From assembly GCA_041396125.1 (NCBI GenBank), contig JAWKZG010000019.1:1-64000 (forward strand): 64,000 nt of DNA. The letters run 5' to 3'. Under the pieces are notes generated by a model. It saw nothing but the letters and a program-made list of their open reading frames with translations. It was not told the DNA's origin and did not search any database. This stretch comes from JAWKZG01 sp041396125 (GTDB lineage Bacteria > Pseudomonadota > Gammaproteobacteria > Competibacterales > Competibacteraceae). Shown here one piece after another: positions 54,712 to 63,266 of this stretch; the stretch's first letter is position 1, and the number at the start of each line of letters is the position of its first letter. The translations under genes were made by a program, and so were the position numbers.

Positions 54712-55251
54712 ATGTTGCAACGAACAAATACGGTTTTGCTGGTTATTGATATACAAGGCAATCTGGCGCACGCCATGCCTGATAAAGAAAATCTGTTCAG
54801 GAATGTGCAAACCCTGCTGCGAGGGGGGCAGATGTTGGACATTCCTGTTCTCTGGGTAGAGCAGAATCCCCGCGGGCTGGGGCCGACAATCCCTGAGATT
54901 GCGGCTAGTTTACCCGGTCTGCAAGCGATCAGTAAAATGAGCTTCAGCAGCTGCCGGAATGAGCATTTCATGCAGGCGCTGACAGCACTTGATCGAAAAC
55001 AGATCCTGATTACCGGTATTGAAACCCATATCTGTGTTTATCAGACGGCGGTGGAACTGGTGGCCGCAGGGTACGAGGTCCAGCTTGTCACGGATGCTGT
55101 CGCGTCCAGAAATCCGCAGAATAAAACCATCGGCCTGCAGCGGATGAAAGACGCGGGTGCCAGCTGGACCAGTGTCGAAACCGCTTTATTCGAGCTGCTC
55201 GGGACAGCGGAAGATGAGCGGTTCCGGGATATTCTCAAACTGGTCAAGTAA
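54712..55251 (+). CDS. Isochorismatase-like cysteine hydrolase
   Basis: The protein has 179 aa, opening MLQRTNTVLLVIDIQGNLAHAMPDKE. The catalytic triad fits the family: Asp in VIDIQ (~13), Lys in ISKMSFSSC (~75) and Cys in ILITGIETHICVYQTAVEL (~110). It hydrolyses an amide or vinyl ether in a small molecule; the substrate is unknown. It lies divergent from the ExoIII gene with a short spacer. Confidence 0.9.
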   Translation: MLQRTNTVLLVIDIQGNLAHAMPDKENLFRNVQTLLRGGQMLDIPVLWVEQNPRGLGPTIPEIAASLPGLQAISKMSFSSCRNEHFMQALTALDRKQILITGIETHICVYQTAVELVAAGYEVQLVTDAVASRNPQNKTIGLQRMKDAGASWTSVETALFELLGTAEDERFRDILKLVK

Positions 55252-55414
55252 GCAGCGGTTCAGTCCGGTTTGTCAGGCCGCTAAAGACTGCCGGCGTGCT
55301 TTTACCGCACATTAATATGTGACATGCAATAAGATTCATTAGCATGGCCCAACATGCTGACTAATCGTGATCTAACAGCAGTGTCAGGCTACGCGACATG
55401 TATGCTTTCTGGTG

Positions 55415-56980
55415 TCAATGCACGCCCGACGGCGTCAGCGGCTCGGCCAGGGCATCGTCCGGTCGGCTGTTGATCATGTCGGTTAATTCCTGACGCAGAG
55501 CGCGGGCGGCGGGATCGTCCCAGAGGTTTTGCGTTTCCCAGGGATCGTTATGGAGATCATATAGCTCGCCGGCACCGCTGTTGGCTTCCAGCGTCAGTTT
55601 ATGCTGCCGGGTACGTACTACTCTGAGTTTTAAATCCAGACCCCAGTGGGCGGGATTCAGATCCCATTCGCCATAGGCAAAATCGCGTGTGGCATCGGCG
55701 GTTTCCAGCAGCGGGCGCAGGCTTTGATAATGCATGGGCTGCTCGGGCGTAACACCGGCGTAGTCCAGAAACGTCGGGGCCAGATCGGCATTGGCGATGG
55801 GATCAGCGACCACTTTGCCGGTCGCGACGCCCGGTCCTCTGGCGATCATGCCAACCCGCAACAGGCCTTCATAGAACATCGGCCCTTTTAACATCATGCC
55901 GTGATCGCCCAGCCAGTCGCCATGGTCGGAGGTGAACACCACCAGGGTATTGTCGGCCAGTCCGGCGTCCTCCAGCGCATTCAGCAGACGGCCAACATTG
56001 TGATCAATCAGCGCGACCATGCCGTAATAATTGGCGATGGTGTGGCGCAGTTGCAGTTCGCTGTCATTGTAGCTGCGGGCGCGGCCATTGCGGCGCGGCA
56101 GACGGGTCAGCGACAAGTTGTGATCGCGCATGGCGTCGTCCAGTTCAGGATCGACCGATTTATCCTCGATATAGGCCCGATGCCACCAGGGACGGCGATC
56201 CAGCTCGCGTTCTCGCACCGGCGGCAGATCGACCGCATCCGGGTGGTGCAGGCGTGACCAGGGTTCCGGGCAGTCAAACGGCATATGCGGATCGGAAAAC
56301 GAGGCCCACAGGCAAAACGGCTGCTCACGTTGGGTTTGGAGGTAATCAATCGTGCGGTCAGCAACCCAGCTTGAATGATGCCAGGCGACCGGCAGGGCGG
56401 AATTCCAGGTCTGCAGCGCGCCGACATCCGGCGGCAGTTTTTGCGCGTACTGTTGCAGGCGTTCACCGCTGGGATCATTGCGCCGCAGCCAGCGTTCATA
56501 GTGTAGTCCTTTGGGAGCGCTGGCCATTTCCATCAACTCGTGGCCGAGTACCACCAGCTCGGTATGCTGAAATCCCATATACGGGCCATACCAGTCATCC
56601 GGGTAAGTACGGGAGCTGAGATGGCATTCCGGCGTGCCGGTGGCCTGAAAGGTGTTGTACGAGGAAAAATGCGCTTTGCCGATAAACGCAGTGTCGTAGC
56701 CGGCGCGGGCCAACTGGCCGGCAAATCCGGCTTCACCGGTGGCAGGTGGCAGATCAATGCCATTGTCGATCACGCCATGCGTGCGCGGGTAGAGACCGGT
56801 CAGCATACTGGCGCGGGCCGGCTGGCACATGGCGCTAGGCGTGATGCAGGCGCTGAAGCGGGTGCCGGTGGCAGCCAGTTGATCCAGATGCGGGGTTTTG
56901 AGCTGACGGCCTTCGAAACCGAAACAGTCGCCGCGATGTTGATCAGAAGTAATGAACAGGATATTGGGACGCTGACTCAT
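55415..56980 (-). CDS. Type I sulfatase (cysteine, formylglycine-type)
   Basis: The protein has 521 aa with no signal peptide (MSQRPNILFITSDQHRGDCFG). The formylglycine site is CQPARASMLTG with Cys at 52 in CxPxR, so it depends on a maturase (sulfatase-modifying enzyme) not found in this window. Metal ligands SDQHRGD and FTSDHGDWLGDHGMMLKGPMFYEG are present. The C-terminal region ends with ELTDMINSRPDDALAEPL. Choline sulfatase and similar alkyl sulfatases share this layout. It lies 230 bp from, and divergent to, an enolase-family gene and the ABC operon. Confidence 0.9.
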   Translation of the reverse strand: MSQRPNILFITSDQHRGDCFGFEGRQLKTPHLDQLAATGTRFSACITPSAMCQPARASMLTGLYPRTHGVIDNGIDLPPATGEAGFAGQLARAGYDTAFIGKAHFSSYNTFQATGTPECHLSSRTYPDDWYGPYMGFQHTELVVLGHELMEMASAPKGLHYERWLRRNDPSGERLQQYAQKLPPDVGALQTWNSALPVAWHHSSWVADRTIDYLQTQREQPFCLWASFSDPHMPFDCPEPWSRLHHPDAVDLPPVRERELDRRPWWHRAYIEDKSVDPELDDAMRDHNLSLTRLPRRNGRARSYNDSELQLRHTIANYYGMVALIDHNVGRLLNALEDAGLADNTLVVFTSDHGDWLGDHGMMLKGPMFYEGLLRVGMIARGPGVATGKVVADPIANADLAPTFLDYAGVTPEQPMHYQSLRPLLETADATRDFAYGEWDLNPAHWGLDLKLRVVRTRQHKLTLEANSGAGELYDLHNDPWETQNLWDDPAARALRQELTDMINSRPDDALAEPLTPSGVH

Positions 56981-57210
56981 AGTGGTGTTATCCGTTTTTT
57001 TATTGCGTGGCTGAAGATGGTGGTTTTGTGCTGGCCGCGTAGGCTAGCGGGATTGAGCGGGTTTGCTATAGTGATAAGTATAAGCAGAGCCGCAAAAGTT
57101 TTCCGGCGAAAATTCTCCGGTGCTCCTGTTTGTCGGGTTGCCGGTGACTATTTTTGCATTTGACCACCATCACTTTACAGTCCAGAACTTAACGCCCAGA
57201 ACCTATAATT

Positions 57211-58394
57211 ATGAGCCAAACACCTATCATCACCTGCATTGAGCTGATCGCCTTCGAAATTCAACTGCCCAATCTGGCCAGCGATCCCAGTGGCCTGAGT
57301 TTGCATTACCATCCAGGGCCGGGTTTGCCACAGTTGCGCTTTGGGGTGCGTATCCTCACCGACAGCGGCCTGGTCGGCGAATATATCCCGCCGCGTGGTC
57401 GCGCCAAAGTCATTATGGCGGCCTGCGAAGCCTTGGCTTATGGCCTGATCGGCAAGCCGGCGCTTGCCCGCGAGCAACATTATCTGTCCATGCGACGGGC
57501 GACCAAACACATCGGCGAGGTGGGTATCGGCCCGCTCGATATTGCGTTATGGGATCTGGCCGGAAAATATCAGAACGTCTCGATCAGTCAGTTGCTGGGC
57601 GGTAATCGCAGCCGCCTGCCGACCTATGCCAGCACTCTGCATGGCGACAGTGAAAAAGGTGGGCTGTCCAGCCCCGAGGCTTATGCGGATTATGCCGAGC
57701 AGTGTCTGGAGCTGGGCTATCCGGCGTATAAAGTCCACGGCTGGAGCGATGGCAATGTGGTGCGGGAATCCGCTGTGCTGCGTACCGTAGCGCAACGGGT
57801 CGGTGGCAAAATGGCGCTGATGTACGATGCGTCCTGTTATATGCGCAGTCTGGCGGATGCTATCGCGGTAGGACGGGTCTGCGATGAGTACGGTTATTAC
57901 TGGTATGAAGATCCCTACGCCGACGGCGGGATTTCCATGCACGGCCACCGCAAACTCAAGGAATTTGTCAAAACCCCGCTCCTGATCGGTGAACATATTC
58001 GCAACCCCGAAACCATGACTGATATGCTGCTGCAGGGGGCCAGTGACTTCTGCCGCGTTGATCCTGATTACGATGGCGGCCTTACCGGCTGCTATAAAGC
58101 GGCTATTGCGGCCGAGGCGCTGGGCATGGATGTCGAAGTGCACTCTTGCGGCCCGGCGATGCGGCAACTGATGGCTGCTTTGACCCGCAGCAATTTCTAC
58201 GAGCTGAATCTGGTGCATCCCGCACAGGCAATGCCTGGAATCTGCCGGTGTATGGTGAAGGCTATAGCGATGAACTGGACGCTATCGGCGCGGACGGCTG
58301 CGTACCGGTGCCGGACGGGCCTGGACTCGGCGTCAGTTATGACTGGGCAGCCGTGGAACGGCAGCAGGTTGCCAAGCGGGTGATCAGCCGCTAA
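57211..58394 (+). CDS. Enolase-superfamily (mandelate racemase/muconate lactonising-like) protein, late frameshift
   Basis: About 394 aa when read across one missing base near 58235, after which NAWNLPVYGEGYSDELDAIG continues in the next frame to the TAA at 58394. It opens SQTPIITCIELIAFEIQLP. The barrel has YKVHGW (K-x-H at the end of the second strand), the metal ligands YDASCY, YWYEDPY and IGEHIRN, and VEVHSCGPA late. Usual MR-group members have K-x-K, so K-x-H is a variation. Members dehydrate sugar acids or epimerise betaines and amino acid derivatives. It lies 31 bp before the transporter genes, so the substrate is likely imported by them. Confidence 0.85.
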
Positions 58395-58425
58395 GTCAGC
58401 AAATTATCAACTGCGAGGACAACAC

Positions 58426-59498
58426 ATGTCTCAATCTATTGCGCTAAAACGACATTTTCTTGCCATCCCGCTCTGTGCCTTACTGGGCGGTCTGCTGGCA
58501 GCGCACTGACGCAGGCGGCCGAAGAGTTGAACGCACTGGTGTGGTGCGATCATACCGACCCGGAACTGCTGCAGCCGTTTGAGGAAAAATTCGATGTGCG
58601 GGTGAACGTCAAGGAATACGAAGGCACCGGCGTGGCCTTGAGTCTGCTGGAACAGTCCCGGCCAGGTGATTGGGATGTGTTTGTGGTGGACGGGGTCGAT
58701 GTGCCGAGAGTGGTAACTGCCGGCTGGCTGGCGGAACTTGATCCCGCTGACCTCCCGCTGGACGATATATTTCCGGATCTGGCCAAAACAGAGGTGCATT
58801 TTATCGATGGTAAATTGTATGCGATGCCGGAAAAATTCGGCTACAACACGCTGTCCTACAATAATGCCAAGGTCGATCCTGCTGATATGCGCCAGACCGC
58901 TATCATTTGGGACGAGAAATACAAAGGCCGGATCGCCATTTACGATTACTATATTCCGGTCATCGGCATGGTGGCGATCGGTCTGGGCATGCAGCCTAAT
59001 GAGGTGAATGCGGACAATCTGCCGCAGATCCGCGACCAGTTATTCCGCATGAAAGACCTGTCTGCCATGGTCGGCGGTGTGGTGTCAATTCAGACGGCCC
59101 TGGCGACCGGTGAGGTCGATATTATTGTTGGCGGCGGTGAGTGGGCCACTGCTGTGCTGCATGCCGAAAATCCGGCCATGGATTGGGTGCTGCCAGATGA
59201 TGGCGGGGTGCGCTGGTCGCAATCTATCGGCGTATTTGCGCAGTCCGAGCGCAAAGAGCTCGCGACCGAATTCGTCAAGTATATTCTCAGCCCTGAAGGT
59301 CAGGCCAGACTGGCAACCTCATCCTGTTACTGGGCCATGCCGGCCAATCAGCAGGCAGCACTGAACGACGATCAGAAAGCTATTTTGCGTTGGGATGAAC
59401 AGCCGGGTTTTCTGGCGCGTTCGTACCCTTATTTTATCCCCGATGAGGCACTGGACAGCCAGATGCTGGATGTGTGGACCGAGTTTCTGCAGCACTAA
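58426..59498 (+). CDS. ABC transporter substrate-binding protein (PotD-like), frameshift in the signal peptide
   Basis: About 357 aa. The ATG at 58426 follows GCGAGGAC. The signal peptide MSQSIALKRHFLAIPLCALLGG is broken by one missing base near 58502, and the frame then restores as ALTQAAEELNALVWCDHTDPELLQPFEEKFDVRVNVKEYEG. Later blocks KFGYNTLSYNNAKV, DEKYKGRIAIYDYY and VDIIVGGGEWATAV fit the spermidine/putrescine-binding family. It should be periplasmic, and it is followed directly by two permeases and an ATPase. The ligand is unknown; a polyamine or quaternary amine fits the setting. Confidence 0.86.
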
Positions 59499-59513
59499 GA
59501 GTGGATTTATTCC

Positions 59514-60392
59514 GTGCTGAGCGGTTGGCGTAAAATCGGGCAGGGCGAGGGTGGCGCAGCCAGGACCGGCTGGTTATTCATTGCACCGGCAGCGCTGTGG
59601 ACCATCGTCTTTTTTCTGCTGCCGCTGGCGATCATGGCGCTTTACAGTGTGTGGTCGCGGGCTGGCGGCAAACTGATCACAGACTTCACGCTGGCTAATT
59701 ATGCGCAGTTTTTTGGCCGCGATTATATTCTCAAAGCACTGAGCAATTCGCTGGAAGTTACGCTGCTGACCACCCTGATCAGTCTGTTGCTGGCGTACCC
59801 GCTGGCCTATATTCTGGCCTACCGGGTGCCGCCACGCTGGCAACGACTGGCCTTGCTGTTGGCGATCCTGCCGTTCTGGACCTCCTATGTCGTGCGTTCC
59901 TACAGTTGGCTGCTGGTGCTGTCGGAAGGCGGTATTATCAGCCAGACCTTGCTGACGCTGGGCCTGATCGAACAGCCGCTCTCGCTGGCCAATAACCGGG
60001 GCGCAACTATAATTGGCTTTGTGCATTTTTTTACCATGCTCTTAACCCTCACCATTTTCGCCAACCTGAAGCAGATTTCGCCGAATTACCGTCGTGCCGC
60101 CTATGATCTGGGGGCTTCACGGCTGCAGACGTTTCTTTATGTTACGTTGCCGCTGAGTCTGCCGGGTGTGATGGTAGGGGCGTTTTTAACCTTCGTATTG
60201 GCTATGGGCGACTACATCACACCGCAAATACTCGGCGGTAACCGCGAACTTTTGATGCCGCAGGTGATTATGCTGCAGATTGAACGGCGGGCAGATTTCC
60301 CGCTCGCCTCGGCCATGAGTATGGTGCTGATGGGCGTAGTCAGTATGGCTTTTCTGCTGAGCGCCCGCTGGCTGAAAATGGAGCGGGCATGA
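59514..60392 (+). CDS. ABC transporter permease (PotB-like)
   Basis: The protein has 292 aa from a GTG at 59514. It has six membrane helices. The EAA-type cytoplasmic loop reads YRRAAYDLGASRLQTFLYVTLPLSLPGVMVG near residue ~195-225. The first helix region is GWLFIAPAALWTIVFFLLPLAIMALYSVW. It works with the downstream permease and ATPase and overlaps the next gene by 4 bp (ATGA). Confidence 0.92.
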   Translation: MLSGWRKIGQGEGGAARTGWLFIAPAALWTIVFFLLPLAIMALYSVWSRAGGKLITDFTLANYAQFFGRDYILKALSNSLEVTLLTTLISLLLAYPLAYILAYRVPPRWQRLALLLAILPFWTSYVVRSYSWLLVLSEGGIISQTLLTLGLIEQPLSLANNRGATIIGFVHFFTMLLTLTIFANLKQISPNYRRAAYDLGASRLQTFLYVTLPLSLPGVMVGAFLTFVLAMGDYITPQILGGNRELLMPQVIMLQIERRADFPLASAMSMVLMGVVSMAFLLSARWLKMERA

Positions 60393-61186
60393 AACTGCTG
60401 GCGACCTTGCGCTTACTGCCGGCTGCCGGCTATGTAGTGTTGCTTTATGTGTTTATCCTGTTGCCGGTCGCGGTACTGGTATTGTTTTCGTTCCAGGATG
60501 GTCGCCTGCCGGTGCCGCCCTTGCGCGGTCTGACGCTGCGCTGGTATGAGCAGGTACTGACTGATCCACGGTTACTGGAGGCGCTGTGGAACTCCGTTGC
60601 GGTCGCCATGCTGTCCGCCGCTGTGGCGACTGTACTGGGGTTTCTGGCCGCTTATGGGCTGGCCCGTCATGCCCCCGCTGGGGCAACACTGATGCGTTGG
60701 TTGTTGATGCTGCCGCTGAGCGTGTCTTATCTGATCATTGGCATGGGTTTGCTGATTTTCATGAATACGGTAGGACTGCCGAAGTCCTTATGGGCGGTCG
60801 GGATCGGTCATGTCGTGATCAATCTGCCGCTGGCTTTTGCCATTCTGTACAGTCAGATGGGCGCACATCAGGCCACTCTGGAACGGGCCGCACGCGATCT
60901 GGGCGCGCTCGAATGGCAGGTGCTGCTGCTGATCACCGTGCCGCTGCTCTGGCCGGCGTTGCTGGCGGCATTTTTCCTGTCGGTCACGTTATCCTGGGAT
61001 GAATTCATTATCGCTTTTCTGGTGACACGCTTCGAGGTGACCTTGCCGGTCGAAATCTGGAGCCTGTTGCGCAGTGGCCTGAATCCCGCCACAAACGCAG
61101 TCGGCACCCTGGTTTTCGGCGTGTCGATGGCCGCCGTACTGGTGTTGGAATTGCTTCTTATGGCACGACGTCGGTATACCTCATGA
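60389..61186 (+). CDS. ABC transporter permease (PotC-like)
   Basis: The protein has 265 aa with six membrane helices. The EAA loop reads LERAARDLGALEWQVLLLITVPLLWPALLAAF near residue ~170-200, in the position typical of PotC. Helix 1 is VLLYVFILLPVAVLVLFSF. It is overlapped by the permease before and the ATPase after (ATGA), forming one co-translated unit. Confidence 0.92.
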   Translation: MKLLATLRLLPAAGYVVLLYVFILLPVAVLVLFSFQDGRLPVPPLRGLTLRWYEQVLTDPRLLEALWNSVAVAMLSAAVATVLGFLAAYGLARHAPAGATLMRWLLMLPLSVSYLIIGMGLLIFMNTVGLPKSLWAVGIGHVVINLPLAFAILYSQMGAHQATLERAARDLGALEWQVLLLITVPLLWPALLAAFFLSVTLSWDEFIIAFLVTRFEVTLPVEIWSLLRSGLNPATNAVGTLVFGVSMAAVLVLELLLMARRRYTS

Positions 61187-62244
61187 CCGCTGCGCTTTCG
61201 ATCCAGGCTATCGGCAAATCCTATGGTGCGACTACCGCGCTGCATAGCATCGAACTGCAGATTGCAGCGGGCCAGTACACGGTGCTGCTGGGTCCGTCAG
61301 GTAGCGGCAAGACGACCTTGCTGTCGATACTCGGCGGGTTTATCGCGCCGGACCGTGGCCGTGTCCTGCTGGGCGGGCAGGACATCACAACGCTTAAACC
61401 TGCCCGCCGACCAACCGCTACGGTGTTTCAGGACTATGCCTTGTTTCCGCATATGAATGTGGCTAATAACGTCGGTTTCGGTCTGGCGATGCGCGGTGTT
61501 GCACGGCGGCAACGACGCCATCAGGTGGAACAGGCTCTGGCACTGGTCGGACTGAGCGGTTTTGCCCGTCGCCGCATCCATGAACTGTCGGGCGGCCAGC
61601 GTCAACGTGTGGCTCTGGCGCGCGCTCTGGTGCTGGAACCGCAGGTGCTGCTGCTGGATGAACCCCTCGGCGCGCTGGACCTGAATCTGCGCCGGCAAAT
61701 GCAGGATGAGCTGAAACAACTGCAGCAGCGACTGGGCACGATGTTTATTCATGTGACGCACGATCAGGACGAAGCGATGGCGCTGGCTGATTTGCTGGTT
61801 GTGATGCAGCAGGGCCGGGTCGAAGACGCGGGCACGCCGGAGCGGGTGTATTTACGTCCCGCTACCCGTTTCACCGCCATGTTCATGGGTGACAGCAATT
61901 TGCTGCCAGGCCAGGTATTGCGACAAGAAGGCGACCAGGTCAGGGTGGCTACCGCGCTGGGCGAGTTTATGCTGCATGGCAATGCAGCTGTGCACAGCAC
62001 GGTTACGCTGGCTATCCGGCCCGAGCAACTGCACCTGACGCCGCCTGCGGAGGATGCCCTGGTGTTGGGAACCGCCCGACTGGGCGGACAGGCGTTTCAC
62101 GGTACGCACCTGCGCTGTCATGTGCTGCCGCAGGCTGCCGACGCCAGCGAGCTGCTGGTATACCTGACACCGGGCTCGGCTGCACCCGGTCAGACCGTGA
62201 CGCTTTACGCCAAACGCCGCGATCTGGTATTACTCACAGACTGA
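61183..62244 (+). CDS. ABC transporter ATP-binding protein (PotA-like)
   Basis: The protein has 353 aa. Walker A is LLGPSGSGKTTLLS (~residues 38-51), the Q-loop reads VFQDYALFPHM, the signature is ELSGGQRQRVALARAL (~135), Walker B is VLLLDEPLGALDLNLR and the H-loop THDQDEAMALAD. A C-terminal TOBE-type domain (~residues 240-353, FMGDSNLLPGQVLRQEGDQ; AIRPEQLHLTPP) regulates or binds the substrate. It energises import for the binding protein and two permeases. Its start overlaps the PotC-like gene. Confidence 0.95.
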   Translation: MTAALSIQAIGKSYGATTALHSIELQIAAGQYTVLLGPSGSGKTTLLSILGGFIAPDRGRVLLGGQDITTLKPARRPTATVFQDYALFPHMNVANNVGFGLAMRGVARRQRRHQVEQALALVGLSGFARRRIHELSGGQRQRVALARALVLEPQVLLLDEPLGALDLNLRRQMQDELKQLQQRLGTMFIHVTHDQDEAMALADLLVVMQQGRVEDAGTPERVYLRPATRFTAMFMGDSNLLPGQVLRQEGDQVRVATALGEFMLHGNAAVHSTVTLAIRPEQLHLTPPAEDALVLGTARLGGQAFHGTHLRCHVLPQAADASELLVYLTPGSAAPGQTVTLYAKRRDLVLLTD

Positions 62245-62310
62245 GAGCAATGTCATCTTGTCCCACAACGTTGCTGCGGCTCTTCTAATCAATCGAGACA
62301 CACCACATCC

Positions 62311-63046
62311 ATGCAAATCGCTACACCTGCCAGCTGGTTTACCACCGAAACCCGTGCCGACGATGTGACCTACATCTGCGAACCCTTCATCAAGGAATTC
62401 TATCGCTGCAATATCTGGCATGTGCGTGGCCGCGAACGCGATCTGTTAGTCGATAGCGGTATGGGCGTGGTCAGCCTGCGCCAGCAAATTCCGCTGCTGA
62501 CCGAACGGCCGGTGCTGGCGGTTGCCAGTCATACCCACTTCGACCACATCGGCGGTCACCATGAATTCGACGAGCGGCTGGCACACCCGGCGGAAGCGGC
62601 TATTCTGGCGCAACCCACCGGTGCGGCAACCTGGCGGCAGAGTATGTCGATGACAGTATTTTTGACCGCTTGCCGCCGCAGCCGTACCGGTCTACTGAAT
62701 ACGCTGTCAAAGCGGCACCCGCGTCACGTCTGGTTGAGGATGGCGACGTCATTGATCTGGGCAACCGGCAGTTCACGGTGATTCATACGCCGGGCACTCA
62801 CCCGGCGGGATTGCCCTGTGGGAAGCCAAAACCGGCATTTTATTCGCTGGCGATATCGTCTATGACGGGCCGTTGATCGAGGATTGCTACCATTCCAATC
62901 AAGAAGACTACATCGCCAGTATGGAACGTCTGCTTGAGTTACCTGTGAACATTGTGCATGGCGGTCATTTCGCCAGCTATGGGCGGGAACGGCACCGGCA
63001 AATCATTCGTGACTGGCTGCGCGGCAAAGGACGCCTGCCGGGTTGA
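62311..63046 (+). CDS. Metallo-beta-lactamase fold hydrolase, two apparent frameshifts
   Basis: About 245 aa read through missing bases near 62628 and 62806. The zinc motif is ASHTHFDHIGGHHEFDE (HxHxDH, ~residues 72-88). The second frame gives EYVDDSIFDRLPPQPYRST and VIDLGNRQFTVIHTPGTH; the third gives GIALWEAKTGILFAGDIVYDGPLIEDC and LPVNIVHGGHFASYGRERHRQII, ending at the TGA at 63046. All metal-binding motifs are present when joined. The gene lies just after the ABC operon and before the MttB-like gene and presumably works on the same compound. Substrate unknown. Confidence 0.82.
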
Positions 63047-63266
63047 TTCGGGTTAATCTGGGTTAATCCGTTATAAAGCTGCATTCAGACACGGGCATGA
63101 CGCTCTGACATACGATAAAGTCGCCTAGGGTTAGGCGGTTAACACAGTTTCGATCCCATACTCCGTATTTCACCCTGCCGGTGAGTTTGCGTGCGTTAAT
63201 GCAGGCGGATTCGTCAGGCAGGCGAGATTGGCTCGTAGCCCATCACTACTTTTGCGGAGAACCCTT

